A stretch of 64,000 bases of DNA from Flavobacterium sp. (GCF_027484205.1 NZ_JAIXUB010000004.1:60650-124649), one strand, 5' to 3'. Positions 26,515-37,427 are shown, counted from the first letter of the stretch. The notes: generated by a model from the letters alone, not told the origin. Numbers and translations: made by a program.

Positions 26515-27255
26515 ATGAAATTTATTTTAAGCCTATTTGTTTTAACTTTTACCACAATTTGTTTTGCGCAAAAATTAGAACACAATCAGGCGAATTGGTT
26601 TGCTTATGTGGGTCAATACAATGTTTCTAAAAAATGGGGATATCATATTGAGGCACAATTTAGATTAGATGATGAGCTGCAAAGAAGCAATCAAAATTTG
26701 TTTCGATTGGGTGCATTTTACAATAAAAATTCTAAAATGACCTTTGCTTTAGGTTATGGATTGATAAATACTTTTAACGCTAGTGTGGATGATTATTTTA
26801 ATGAAGATAGAATTTGGGAACAAATACAATTGAATTCAAAATGGAATAATGATAAAAATATATTTATTAATCGCTTTCGTTTAGAACAACGATTTGTTGA
26901 TAAAATTGGTTTAGTTGATGGTTCAGTAAAAAAAATAGAAACCAATTTTCAAAATAGATTTCGTTATCTAAATCGAAACCTTTTTCATGTTATGGATTTC
27001 AAATCAGGAAATGAAGAACTATATTTAGTGTTACAAGATGAGGTTTTCTTGAATATTGGTGATAATAAAGTCAATTCTAGTTTTTTTGATCAAAATAGAT
27101 TTTTATTTGGTTTTGGAATTAATTATAAAAACAGTATCCGATTTGAGGTTGCTTATTTGAATCATTATATAAACCCAAGTGTTGGTAATGATTTAATGAA
27201 TCACACATTTTCCTTAACATTATTTCAAAATTTAATTCTTTATAAAGAGAAATAA
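26515..27255 (+). CDS. DUF2490 outer-membrane protein
   Basis: A 246-residue protein (from the ATG at 26515; a start three codons earlier is possible) with a signal peptide ending CFAQ. A chain of amphipathic beta strands follows that matches DUF2490: NWFAYVGQYNVSKKWGYHIE, FRLEQRFVD, LQDEVFLNIGDN, FDQNRFLFGFGI. Expected to form a small outer-membrane beta-barrel; function unknown. A second DUF2490 protein lies at 34462, at the end of the carbon-uptake operon, and the two share this motif order. It follows a terminator and has a -7 box of its own. Confidence 0.85.
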   Translation: MKFILSLFVLTFTTICFAQKLEHNQANWFAYVGQYNVSKKWGYHIEAQFRLDDELQRSNQNLFRLGAFYNKNSKMTFALGYGLINTFNASVDDYFNEDRIWEQIQLNSKWNNDKNIFINRFRLEQRFVDKIGLVDGSVKKIETNFQNRFRYLNRNLFHVMDFKSGNEELYLVLQDEVFLNIGDNKVNSSFFDQNRFLFGFGINYKNSIRFEVAYLNHYINPSVGNDLMNHTFSLTLFQNLILYKEK

Positions 27256-27346
27256 ATGTTATAAATAAGTCAAAATTGATGTTTATATTATCATATAAAA
27301 TAAATATTCGTTACTTTCACGGCCTCAAATAAAACTTAACTTTTTT

Positions 27347-28024
27347 ATGGATCAATTTGATTGGAAACAACTATTAAACCCAGAGTTTTATATTCTTCTT
27401 GAACTTGGAGGAATTAAAATTGGATTGTATGTTGTTTTATTTATCGTATTTGCAGAAACAGGATTATTAGCAGGATTCTTTTTGCCTGGAGATAGTTTAC
27501 TTTTCCTATGCGGAATATACAGTGAGTTACTAATGAAAGAAATTTCTACAGGAAACGACTTTCTTAATGTTGTCCTTCTTGCATCATTAATTTCCTTGAT
27601 GGGAGTTTTTGGAAATATGATTGGATATTGGTTTGGGAAAAAGAGCGGAAATTATTTGTACAAAAGAGAAGACAGCTTCTTTTTTAAGAAAAAATATTTA
27701 TATCAATCACAAGATTTCTTTGAAAAATACGGTAGCAAAGCCATAGTTTTTGCACGTTTTTTACCAATTTTTAGAACTTTTGCTCCAGTAATAGCAGGAA
27801 TAGTTTCTATGGATAGAAAGAAGTTTATGTTTTATAATATCCTTGGTTCTGTTTTATGGTCATTTACAATGATTTTTGCAGGACATTATTTATATGAATT
27901 ATTCTTGTCACAATTCAATATCGATTTAAAGCATTATATTGAATATATTGTTATCGGAATTGTGTTGTTTACAACGGTTCCTGTTTTATGGAAATTATTA
28001 AAGAAGAGAGTACATTTAGAATAA
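27347..28024 (+). CDS. DedA-family membrane protein
   Basis: A 225-residue polytopic membrane protein of the DedA/SNARE-associated family. Diagnostic blocks are FAETGLLAGFFLPGDSLLFLCG, GNMIGYWFGKKSG and the long loop FFEKYGSKAIVFARFLPIFRTFAPVIAG, with the essential Arg and the FxxRFxPxxRTFxPxxAG signature. DedA proteins act as proton-coupled undecaprenyl-phosphate or phospholipid transporters/scramblases. Only 14 bases separate it from the next gene, so it heads the likely transcription unit running through dabAB to 35310. Confidence 0.93.
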   Translation: MDQFDWKQLLNPEFYILLELGGIKIGLYVVLFIVFAETGLLAGFFLPGDSLLFLCGIYSELLMKEISTGNDFLNVVLLASLISLMGVFGNMIGYWFGKKSGNYLYKREDSFFFKKKYLYQSQDFFEKYGSKAIVFARFLPIFRTFAPVIAGIVSMDRKKFMFYNILGSVLWSFTMIFAGHYLYELFLSQFNIDLKHYIEYIVIGIVLFTTVPVLWKLLKKRVHLE

Positions 28025-28038
28025 ATTAATTTGGTTTT

Positions 28039-28431
28039 ATGAAACTCGTTATCAATAAGAGTTTATTTTTCATTACTTTCATTGGAATACTTTTTCACTT
28101 AAGTATTGGTTCTTTAGATATACACAATAACGATATATTTATACCAAAAAAGAGTGTTGAGAATATAAATATTTTCTCAAATAAAAAGTTTAACAAATTA
28201 AATTTCTTTGTTGAAACCGAGAAGGATTCAGACTTTTGTGTTGATGAATTTGAATTTGAATTCGAATTCAATTCGTATAAACAAATAATCTTTGAAAATT
28301 TTTATTTAGAGGAAGTTGCAGCAAAAAAACAGACAATTTTTAGCTGCCAATTTTCTTCAATTAAAAATAAAATACCACTCTACAAGCTCTTCTGTAAGTG
28401 GAAACTCTACACCGATTTAATATTAGTTTAA
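28039..28431 (+). CDS. Small envelope protein with C-terminal PLYxLxC motif
   Basis: A 130-residue protein with an N-terminal signal or membrane anchor (about 5-25), a charged mid-section (DEFEFEFEFN) and the end KIPLYKLFCKWKLYTD. That terminus resembles the terminus PPLYQLYCQFTLFG of the HYC_CC_PP protein at 23609. I do not recognise a named family. It lies 14 bases after the DedA gene and 31 before dabA, so it is very likely part of the inorganic-carbon operon and may have a periplasmic role there. The base composition is as low in GC as its neighbours. Confidence 0.65.
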   Translation: MKLVINKSLFFITFIGILFHLSIGSLDIHNNDIFIPKKSVENINIFSNKKFNKLNFFVETEKDSDFCVDEFEFEFEFNSYKQIIFENFYLEEVAAKKQTIFSCQFSSIKNKIPLYKLFCKWKLYTDLILV

Positions 28432-28462
28432 GTAAAATAAATTAATAATTAAATCATTATTT

Positions 28463-30955
28463 ATGAATTCTAAAACATTATTGTTTGATGAAACAATAGT
28501 GCTTCAAAATCTTGCGCATTATTTACCTGCACAAAATCCATTGAAAGACTTTGTTCATCATAATACTTTGCATGCTTTTCAAGAAAAAAACTTTTTTGAA
28601 GCCTTGCAAAACTCATCAGAAATTTTTGGATATAAAACGTATTTATCTCTTATTGAATACAAAGAAAAATTTCAAAATAAAAAAATTAATAAAGATATAC
28701 TTGAAAAAGTAATTAAAGAAAGAAAAGGGATTAATCAATTTAATCTTTGGAATGAAAATGTTTTAAACAAAGCTTACGATGAATCGATTCACTCAAGAAT
28801 TGGAAAGTTAAGAAGTCTTTGGAAAGAAAAATATGCTATAAATTTAGATAAATCAACTCACGGTATTCTTTTTAGAATTTTGTGTAGTTATTTAGATCAA
28901 GGCATTTCTGTTTGGCCTTTTCCAATTCACGAAGATGGTTTTTTAGCTTCAATAAGAGAACTAAATAACAATGGTTTATTTAGTGTTTTTTCAACATCAA
29001 GAGCTAAAAAATTACTCAAAGAAAATGCTTCTATTTCTCAACTATTACAAATTTTGGTTGGTGATAGCTTGTATTTTGAAAATTATCTTTTTGATCAACA
29101 ATTTTCGCATCCTGGTTGGAGTGGTATGATTGCAACTCTAGAAAGCAATCCCAATTCTTTATTAGATGAAAGAAAAATAACACTTAAAGAGCTCATTACC
29201 TTTGAGTTGCTTTTAGAAGTTGATGCGTTGGATAAAAAGTTTAATGAAAATTGGGAACCTTTAATTTCTAAAGTTTCATTTGAAACTTATGATTTGTTTT
29301 CTAAATCAGAATATTCAGAATATTTTGATGTGCTTTCCATTTGGCAAGAGGCATTTGAATGGTCCTTTTACAATCAAGTCTTAACAGGTTTACAACATAA
29401 AAAAGATGAAAATAAAATTGGCATCACTCCTGCATTTCAAGCTTTGTTTTGTATGGACGACCGTGAATGTTCTTTCCGAAGACATATTGAAGCTTTAGAG
29501 CCAAACGCAAGAACCTTTGGAACAGCAGCATTTTTTAACTTTGAATTTTTCTATCAACCTATAAATGGGAAATTCTTTACTAAATTATGTCCAGCTCCAG
29601 TTACACCAAAATTTTTAATTAAAGAATTGCCTCGAAAGAAAAAAAGAGCGAAAGATTTTCACTACAACAAAAAATCACATTCATTATTTTTTGGTTGGTT
29701 AATTTCTCAAACTTTAGGTTATGCTTCTGCGTTTAAATTGTTTTTAAATATTTTTAAGCCAAGTATGTCGCCTGCTACATCTTCTTCTTTTAAACATTTA
29801 AATAAAAAATCGCAATTAGTAATTGAAAATACCAATCCTAATGATGTTATTGATGGATTGCAAGTTGGTTTTTCAATTGAAGAAATGGCTAACCGTGTTG
29901 AAGGTATTTTAAAAAGTATAGGTTTGGTAGAAAACTTTGCACCAATCGTTTATGTTGTCGGTCATGGTTCTACTAGCGTTAACAATACCCATTTTGCAGG
30001 TTACGATTGTGGAGCTTGTAGTGGAAGACCAAGTAGTGTAAATGCTAAAGTTTTGAGTTATGCTGCTAATCATAAAAAAGTTCGTGAAATTTTAGTAGCG
30101 AGAGGCATTTTTATTCCAACAGAAACTCAATTTTTACCTGCTTTACACGATACAACAAGGGATGAAATTGTTTTTTACGATGAGCAATTACTTTCTGAAC
30201 ATAATAATTTTTTACATAAGGAAAACAGTAAAATATTTATTAAGGCATTAGCTAACAATGCTATAGAGCGTTCAAGAAGATTTGATACTATTAACTCTAG
30301 TGAGAGTATTTCAAAAGTTCACGAAAAAATAAAAAATCGTTCGGTTTCACTTTTTGAACCTCGTCCCGAGTTAAATCATGCTACAAATGCTATATGCATT
30401 GTTGGAAGAAGAAATGTTTCGGATCATTTGTTTTTAGACAGACGCTCATTTATGAATTCTTTTGATTACAAAGTAGATCCAAAAGGCGATTATTTAGCTG
30501 GTATTTTAAATGCTGTAGCACCTGTTGGAGGAGGAATTAATTTAGAATATTATTTCTCAAGAGTTGATAATCATAAACTAGGCGCAGGTTCTAAATTACC
30601 GCATAATGTAATGGGGTTAATTGGAGTTGCAAATGGCATTGATGGCGATTTACGTCCAGGTTTACCTAGTCAAATGATTGAACTTCATGATCCATTGCGG
30701 TTGTTAATAATAGTAGAACATTTTCCAGATATTGTAAAATATGCTATAACAAAAGCTCCTAGTACGTATGAGTGGTTTGTTAATAATTGGGTGAATTTGG
30801 TTGCTTTACATCCTGAGAGTAAAGAATTATATCGTTTTGTTAATGGTGAATTTGAAATCTATAAACCAATTTCATTTGATATAAAAAGTATTGATAATTC
30901 TTTAGAATATGCTTTGACAAGTTCAGATAATTTAAATGTAACTCTAATAAAATAA
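28463..30955 (+). CDS. dabA: DabA, zinc subunit of inorganic carbon pump
   Basis: DUF2309 protein (830 residues), the cytoplasmic-facing beta-carbonic-anhydrase-like subunit of the DAB system that converts CO2 to bicarbonate vectorially and accumulates inorganic carbon. All four zinc/active-site residues known from Halothiobacillus DabA2 (C351, D353, H524, C539) are found with identical spacing: C330 and D332 in FCMDDRECSFRRH, H501 and C516 in VVGHGSTSVNNTHFAGYDCG. It is followed two bases later by dabB. In a heterotroph the pump feeds bicarbonate to carboxylases under air-level CO2. Confidence 0.95.
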   Translation: MNSKTLLFDETIVLQNLAHYLPAQNPLKDFVHHNTLHAFQEKNFFEALQNSSEIFGYKTYLSLIEYKEKFQNKKINKDILEKVIKERKGINQFNLWNENVLNKAYDESIHSRIGKLRSLWKEKYAINLDKSTHGILFRILCSYLDQGISVWPFPIHEDGFLASIRELNNNGLFSVFSTSRAKKLLKENASISQLLQILVGDSLYFENYLFDQQFSHPGWSGMIATLESNPNSLLDERKITLKELITFELLLEVDALDKKFNENWEPLISKVSFETYDLFSKSEYSEYFDVLSIWQEAFEWSFYNQVLTGLQHKKDENKIGITPAFQALFCMDDRECSFRRHIEALEPNARTFGTAAFFNFEFFYQPINGKFFTKLCPAPVTPKFLIKELPRKKKRAKDFHYNKKSHSLFFGWLISQTLGYASAFKLFLNIFKPSMSPATSSSFKHLNKKSQLVIENTNPNDVIDGLQVGFSIEEMANRVEGILKSIGLVENFAPIVYVVGHGSTSVNNTHFAGYDCGACSGRPSSVNAKVLSYAANHKKVREILVARGIFIPTETQFLPALHDTTRDEIVFYDEQLLSEHNNFLHKENSKIFIKALANNAIERSRRFDTINSSESISKVHEKIKNRSVSLFEPRPELNHATNAICIVGRRNVSDHLFLDRRSFMNSFDYKVDPKGDYLAGILNAVAPVGGGINLEYYFSRVDNHKLGAGSKLPHNVMGLIGVANGIDGDLRPGLPSQMIELHDPLRLLIIVEHFPDIVKYAITKAPSTYEWFVNNWVNLVALHPESKELYRFVNGEFEIYKPISFDIKSIDNSLEYALTSSDNLNVTLIK

Positions 30956-30957
30956 GT

Positions 30958-32829
30958 ATGATGACAAATGAATTTTTATTAGTATTTATCATTATTCCTG
31001 TTTTAGGATTTTTGATTAGTTTTTTTATTCCTGAAAAGAGAGAATCATGGTTGTCATTGACTGCATTTACAACTGTTTTTGTTCAGTTGATTGTTTTATG
31101 TGTTTTTATTTGCTATTGGATTATTAACGACTGTAAAGATTTGAATTTATTCGAAGTCTCTTTAGTGAAAACAAATGATTATAACTTTTTTATAGATTTT
31201 TACTTTGACAAGGTAACAGCAGTTTATCTATTTATTGGAGCTTTATTAACTTCAATGATAACTACTTATAGTCGCTATTATTTGCATCGTGAAAAAGGAT
31301 ATAAACGATTTTTTATTACAGTTTTGTTTTTCTTTTTCGGATATAATTTAGCAATTTTATCAGGAAATTTTGAAACTTTATTTATTGGTTGGGAAATTAT
31401 CGGAATTTCATCATTCTTATTAATTGGTTTTTACAGAGAACGTTATTTGCCTGTAAAAAATGCTTTCCGAGTATTTTCAATCTATAGAATTGGCGATGTT
31501 GGAATTATTTTAGCGATGTGGGCTAGCCATCATTTGTTTCATGAAAACATCACTTTTATTCGACTTCATAACTATGAATTAGTCAATGAGCATTTACAAA
31601 GTCACTCCTTAATTGGTTCTTTTATTGCATTGTGTTTAGCATGTGCAGCTGCGGTAAAATCGGCTCAAGTTCCATTTTCATCTTGGTTGCCAAGAGCTAT
31701 GGAAGGTCCAACACCTTCAAGTGCTATTTTTTATGGTTCACTATCGGTGCATTTAGGTGCGTTTTTAATGTTAAGAACGATGCCTTTTTGGGAACATCAA
31801 ACTTCTATGCGAATTGCAATTGGCTTTATGGGATTAACTACAAGTGTCATAACAACATTAATTGCTAGAGTTCAATCTTCTGTAAAAAGTCAAATCGCCT
31901 ATAGTTCTATATCGCAAATTGGATTGATATTTATAGAAATTGCTCTAGGATTAGAAACATTAGCTTTATTTCATATCGCAGGAAATGCATTTTTAAGAAC
32001 TTATCAGCTATTAGTTTCTCCATCTGTAGTGAGTTATTTGATACGAGAACAGTTTTACAATTTTGTACCCAAAAAACATAGTAAACGCTTTATTTCAAAA
32101 AAAATTGAAAGTGCATTTTATGTTTTAAGTTTGAATGAATTTCATTTAGAAAAAATTATTAGAATGTTTTTATGGAATCCATTAAACATAATTGGGAATA
32201 AATTAAATTTCTTGAATCTAAAAAAATTATTCTTATTGTTTTTAAGTACTTATTTAGTTGGAATTATTAGTTTGTATTTTAAAAATTCAATACCAAATTT
32301 TATCACGAATTATCTGCCTGAAATTTTTGTAACTATTGGAATTATATTCGTTTTTAAAGCATTTTCAGAAAGAAAAAGTCCATTTGTAGCTTGGTTATTA
32401 ATAGTTTTTAACCATTTCTGGATTGTATTAGCTATTTTATATAACGAAAAAGTTAGTTACTATGAAATTTCATTGTATATATCTGGGATTATTATTGCTG
32501 GTACTATTGGATACATTGCTTTATTAAAATTAAAGTCAATGGAAAAGAGAATTCTTTTAATACAGCATTCAGGTCACGTATATGAGCATCCAAGATTTGC
32601 TTTCTTTTTCTTACTAGCTGCACTTGGAGTGACTGGTTTTCCTATAACTTCTACTTTTATTGGCGAAGACTTATTGTTTAGTCATATTGAAAGTCACCAA
32701 GTAGTTTTAGCTTTTTTAGTGGCAAGTAGTTTTGTGGTTTCAGGAATAGCTGGTGTTAGAATTTATACTAGACTTTTCTTAGGAACACACATTAAAACGT
32801 ATCACGAATTACCTTATAAATCATCTTAA
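30958..32829 (+). CDS. dabB: DabB, NuoL-like membrane subunit of inorganic carbon pump
   Basis: Polytopic membrane protein of 623 residues related to NuoL and Mrp antiporter subunits, with the conserved proton-channel region GWEIIGISSFLLIGFYRERY and KSAQVPFSSWLPRAMEGPTPSSA. Its place directly after dabA and the absence of other nuo or mrp genes identify it as the DabB subunit, which couples cation flow to DabA. The C-terminal part (about 400-623) carries additional hydrophobic helices, making it longer than the shorter DabB versions I know of. Confidence 0.93.
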   Translation: MMTNEFLLVFIIIPVLGFLISFFIPEKRESWLSLTAFTTVFVQLIVLCVFICYWIINDCKDLNLFEVSLVKTNDYNFFIDFYFDKVTAVYLFIGALLTSMITTYSRYYLHREKGYKRFFITVLFFFFGYNLAILSGNFETLFIGWEIIGISSFLLIGFYRERYLPVKNAFRVFSIYRIGDVGIILAMWASHHLFHENITFIRLHNYELVNEHLQSHSLIGSFIALCLACAAAVKSAQVPFSSWLPRAMEGPTPSSAIFYGSLSVHLGAFLMLRTMPFWEHQTSMRIAIGFMGLTTSVITTLIARVQSSVKSQIAYSSISQIGLIFIEIALGLETLALFHIAGNAFLRTYQLLVSPSVVSYLIREQFYNFVPKKHSKRFISKKIESAFYVLSLNEFHLEKIIRMFLWNPLNIIGNKLNFLNLKKLFLLFLSTYLVGIISLYFKNSIPNFITNYLPEIFVTIGIIFVFKAFSERKSPFVAWLLIVFNHFWIVLAILYNEKVSYYEISLYISGIIIAGTIGYIALLKLKSMEKRILLIQHSGHVYEHPRFAFFFLLAALGVTGFPITSTFIGEDLLFSHIESHQVVLAFLVASSFVVSGIAGVRIYTRLFLGTHIKTYHELPYKSS

Positions 32830-32847
32830 TAAAATATATTCATTTTT

Positions 32848-34455
32848 ATGAACGCAAAATTAAAAAAAGTAATCCCTGCAGATGGAATTGCAGGTTTAAA
32901 AGAAAATTTCTCATCAGATGCTATATCTGGTTTCATTGTATTTTTATTAGCACTTCCATTAAGTTTAGGAATTGCTAAAGCGTCTGATTTTCCTCCTATC
33001 ATGGGTTTAATTACCGCAATTATTGGTGGTTTAATTGTAAGTTTATTATCGGGTTCTAGATTAACAATAAAAGGTCCAGCAGCAGGATTAATAGTTATTG
33101 TTGCTGGTGCGGTTGCTGAATTTGGCAAAGGAGATAACCTACTAGGTTGGAAGTTAGCTTTGGGAGCAATGGTAATTGCTGGTTTAGTACAAATATTATT
33201 TGGTATTTTAAAACTAGGAAAGTTAGCCGATTTTTTTCCGCTTTCTGCTATTCACGGAATGTTAGCTGCTATTGGTATTATAATAATTGCTAAGCAAATC
33301 CCAGTGTTGTTAAACGATAATCCAACACTAGCTAAAGGCAAAAGTCCACTAGCATTATTAGTCAATATTCCAGATTTTATTATGAATTTAGATTATAAAG
33401 CCACTATTATTGGTATTGTTAGTTTAACCATTATGATGGCTTGGCCTTATATTAAAAACAAGTATATTAAAATGTTTCCTGCTCCACTTGTTGTTTTGTT
33501 ATTTGCCATTCCTGCCGAATTATTTATGAATTTTGCCCAAACTGAGCCACCTTATGCATTGGTTAAAATAGGAAGTTTAATAGATAATTTAGATTTCAAT
33601 GCAAGTTTTGATGGATTTTCTCAAACCGGTATTTTTATAAAATATGTAATCATGTTTGCATTAGTTGGAACTCTAGAAAGTTTGTTAACGGTAAAAGCAA
33701 TTGATTTAATTGATCCTTACAAAAGAAAATCAAATGCAAATAAGGATTTGATTGCAGTTGGAATTGGAAATGTTTTTACGGCACTATTAGGAGGTTTACC
33801 AATGATTGCTGAGGTAGCTCGAAGTTCTTCAAACGTGAATAATGGTGGAAAAACAAGATGGGCTAATTTTTTTCACGGATTTTTTATTTTAATTTTTTTA
33901 CTGGTTGCCTCTCCATTATTAGAGATGATTCCAAATGCTGCTTTAGCGGCTATGTTGATTACAGTTGGAATAAAATTATCGCATCCTAAAGAGTTTATTC
34001 ACACTTTTGAAATCGGAAAAGAACAATTGGCAATATTTTTAGTAACTATATTTTTTACTTTATTTGAAGATTTATTAGTTGGTATTGCCGCAGGAATGGT
34101 ATTGAATATGATTATTCATTTGTTTCATGGCACACCAATATCTTCTTTTTTTAAAGCACCTACGCAAGTTGCTTTCGAAGGTAACGAGTATTTGGTAACG
34201 ATCAGTAAAGCAGCAATTTTTACCAATTTTTTAGGAATCAAAAGAAAGTTAGAAGAAATCCCTTATGGATTTAATGTTACTATTGATTTGAAGAAAACCA
34301 AAATTGTAGACAATTCTGTTTTAGAAAACTTGGATCATTTCATTCATGATTATGAGTCAAATGGCGGAAAAGTGTCAATTAAAGGTTTAGATAATCATGT
34401 TGCATTTTCTTCGCATCCAAAATCTTCAAGAAAAAACTTAAACTTAGTTCAATAA
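32848..34455 (+). CDS. SulP-family anion transporter, probable bicarbonate carrier
   Basis: SLC26/SulP transporter of 535 residues. The N-terminal transport domain shows DAISGFIVFLLALPLSLGIA and GGLIVSLLSGSRLTIKGPAAG, and a later VARSSSNVNNGGKTRWANFF. A C-terminal STAS-like segment (about 435-520, VTIDLKKTKIVDNSVLENLD) follows the last helix. Substrates of the family include sulfate and bicarbonate (BicA type). The 18-base gap to dabB makes bicarbonate, imported with or balancing DabAB, the best guess. It contains no carbonic anhydrase domain. Confidence 0.92.
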   Translation: MNAKLKKVIPADGIAGLKENFSSDAISGFIVFLLALPLSLGIAKASDFPPIMGLITAIIGGLIVSLLSGSRLTIKGPAAGLIVIVAGAVAEFGKGDNLLGWKLALGAMVIAGLVQILFGILKLGKLADFFPLSAIHGMLAAIGIIIIAKQIPVLLNDNPTLAKGKSPLALLVNIPDFIMNLDYKATIIGIVSLTIMMAWPYIKNKYIKMFPAPLVVLLFAIPAELFMNFAQTEPPYALVKIGSLIDNLDFNASFDGFSQTGIFIKYVIMFALVGTLESLLTVKAIDLIDPYKRKSNANKDLIAVGIGNVFTALLGGLPMIAEVARSSSNVNNGGKTRWANFFHGFFILIFLLVASPLLEMIPNAALAAMLITVGIKLSHPKEFIHTFEIGKEQLAIFLVTIFFTLFEDLLVGIAAGMVLNMIIHLFHGTPISSFFKAPTQVAFEGNEYLVTISKAAIFTNFLGIKRKLEEIPYGFNVTIDLKKTKIVDNSVLENLDHFIHDYESNGGKVSIKGLDNHVAFSSHPKSSRKNLNLVQ

Positions 34456-34461
34456 CTCATT

Positions 34462-35310
34462 ATGAATACAATTATAACATTTTTGGAAAACAAAAAAGCT
34501 ATAAGTTTTAAGTCTTTTATAGATTTAACGAAGAATAGATTCACATTAAATAAAAAGTATAACGTTTTAATGATTCTACTTTTTAGTTTTTTGGGATTTA
34601 TTATGACTAATAATTCTACTGCACAAACAAAGACAAGTAACAATAATCTTTGGTTTCATTATGTTGGAAAAAATAAGATAACTGATAAAATTTCTTTTAC
34701 ATTAGAAGCAACAATGCGATATGCCAATGGGCTTTCAGAAAAACAGCAGTATTTTATTAGACCATCTATTGATTATCAATTTACTAAAAAATTTAATGGC
34801 AGTATAGGATATTCACATTATAACACTTATGTTTATGGAAATCCTTCTTTAAATAAAACGGACATACCTGAGAACCATTTTTGGATTCAAGGAACATTTG
34901 TGCAAACCAAAGGAGATTTTAAGTTTACGCATCGTTTAAGAGATGAGTTTAGGTATGTTGGAATTGCATTAAAAAAAGGAGATGAATATGTAATTGATCA
35001 TTATGATTATAGAAACAGGTTGCGATACATGTTTCTTGTGAATTATACTTTAATTGAGAAGGCTGATAAAGTAAAACTATTCGGAATTTTGGGTGATGAA
35101 GCTTTTATAAATTTAGGGTCAAATGCTGGAAAAACTCTTTTCAATCAGAATCGAGTTATTGGAGGCTTAGGTTACAATATTGATAAAAATCAACAAATTC
35201 AATTGAGTTATATTCATCAAAACATTTGGAATTTTACAAATACTTTTCATGAAAGTAATCCAACGTTAAGAATATCATACATAACTAATTTAGATTTTAC
35301 TAAAAAATAA
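34462..35310 (+). CDS. DUF2490 outer-membrane protein of the dab operon
   Basis: A 282-residue protein with the DUF2490 strand order also seen at 26515: NLWFHYVGKNKITDKISFTL, FTHRLRDEFRY, LFGILGDEAFINLGSN, FNQNRVIGGLGYNI. The first 36 residues are hydrophilic and precede the hydrophobic signal (ILLFSFLGFIMTNNSTAQ). Translation may therefore really start at the ATG at 34570. The upstream start is favoured only by its six-base distance from sulP. It is the last gene before a strong terminator. A porin-like or scaffold barrel serving carbon uptake is plausible but unproven. Confidence 0.82.
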   Translation: MNTIITFLENKKAISFKSFIDLTKNRFTLNKKYNVLMILLFSFLGFIMTNNSTAQTKTSNNNLWFHYVGKNKITDKISFTLEATMRYANGLSEKQQYFIRPSIDYQFTKKFNGSIGYSHYNTYVYGNPSLNKTDIPENHFWIQGTFVQTKGDFKFTHRLRDEFRYVGIALKKGDEYVIDHYDYRNRLRYMFLVNYTLIEKADKVKLFGILGDEAFINLGSNAGKTLFNQNRVIGGLGYNIDKNQQIQLSYIHQNIWNFTNTFHESNPTLRISYITNLDFTKK

Positions 35311-35334
35311 TTTATAGAGTTTGGTGTTAATAAA

Positions 35335-35370
35335 AAAAAATCCGTTCTAATAATTCAGAACGGATTTTTT
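35335..35370. terminator. Bidirectional intrinsic terminator
   Basis: AAAAAATCCGTTCT (35335-35348) pairs with AGAACGGATTTTTT (35357-35370) over an 8-base loop. It ends the dab operon on the plus strand and groESL on the minus strand. Confidence 0.9.
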
Positions 35371-35403
35371 GTTATTTGAAATTTGTTATTTGGAATTTAC
35401 CCA

Positions 35404-37071
<1,668 letters not shown>

Positions 37072-37094
37072 TTATAGTTTTATTTACAGGATTC

Positions 37095-37146
37095 AAACTT
37101 GAAACCTGACCCGAACGATAGTGAACAGGCGAAGTAAACTTGAAAC
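37095..37146. repeat. 11-base direct repeat in groES-groEL spacer
   Basis: AAACTTGAAAC occurs at 37095-37105 and again at 37136-37146, flanking 30 bases (CCTGACCCGAACGATAGTGA...) that differ in composition from the surrounding A/T-rich DNA. It looks like a small inserted intergenic element between cotranscribed genes. Confidence 0.6.
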
Positions 37147-37151
37147 AAAAT

Positions 37152-37427
37152 TTAGATTATTGCAAGAATATCATCTTCTCTCATGATAAGATAATCTTTG
37201 CCATCAAGTTTTAAATCGGTTCCTGCATATTTTCCATAAAGAACAGTATCACCAATTTTTACTGTCATTGGTTCGTCTTTTTTTCCATTTCCTACAGCAA
37301 CAACAGTACCTTTTTGAGGTTTTTCTTTAGCTGTATCAGGAATAATAATTCCAGAAGCTGTTTGTGTTTCTGCAGCTGCTGGTTCCACAATTACTCGGTC
37401 TGAAAGCGGTTTAATGTTTAATGCCAT
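37152..37427 (-). CDS. groES: 10 kDa co-chaperonin GroES
   Basis: Lid of the GroEL chamber, 91 residues, normal length. [20 protein letters not shown] at the N-terminus, the mobile loop [19 protein letters not shown] and [13 protein letters not shown] are typical. It is first in the groES-groEL operon. No CIRCE inverted repeat (TTAGCACTC-N9-GAGTGCTAA) and no TAnnTTTG box is seen in the 40 bases upstream, so its heat-shock control is not apparent from the sequence. Confidence 0.98.
   Translation of the reverse strand: MALNIKPLSDRVIVEPAAAETQTASGIIIPDTAKEKPQKGTVVAVGNGKKDEPMTVKIGDTVLYGKYAGTDLKLDGKDYLIMREDDILAII

Noticed and set aside
30958..32829. NuoL or Mrp antiporter subunit
   Set aside because: There are no neighbouring nuo or mrp genes, and the gene is two bases after a dabA with intact active site. 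DabB is the better call.
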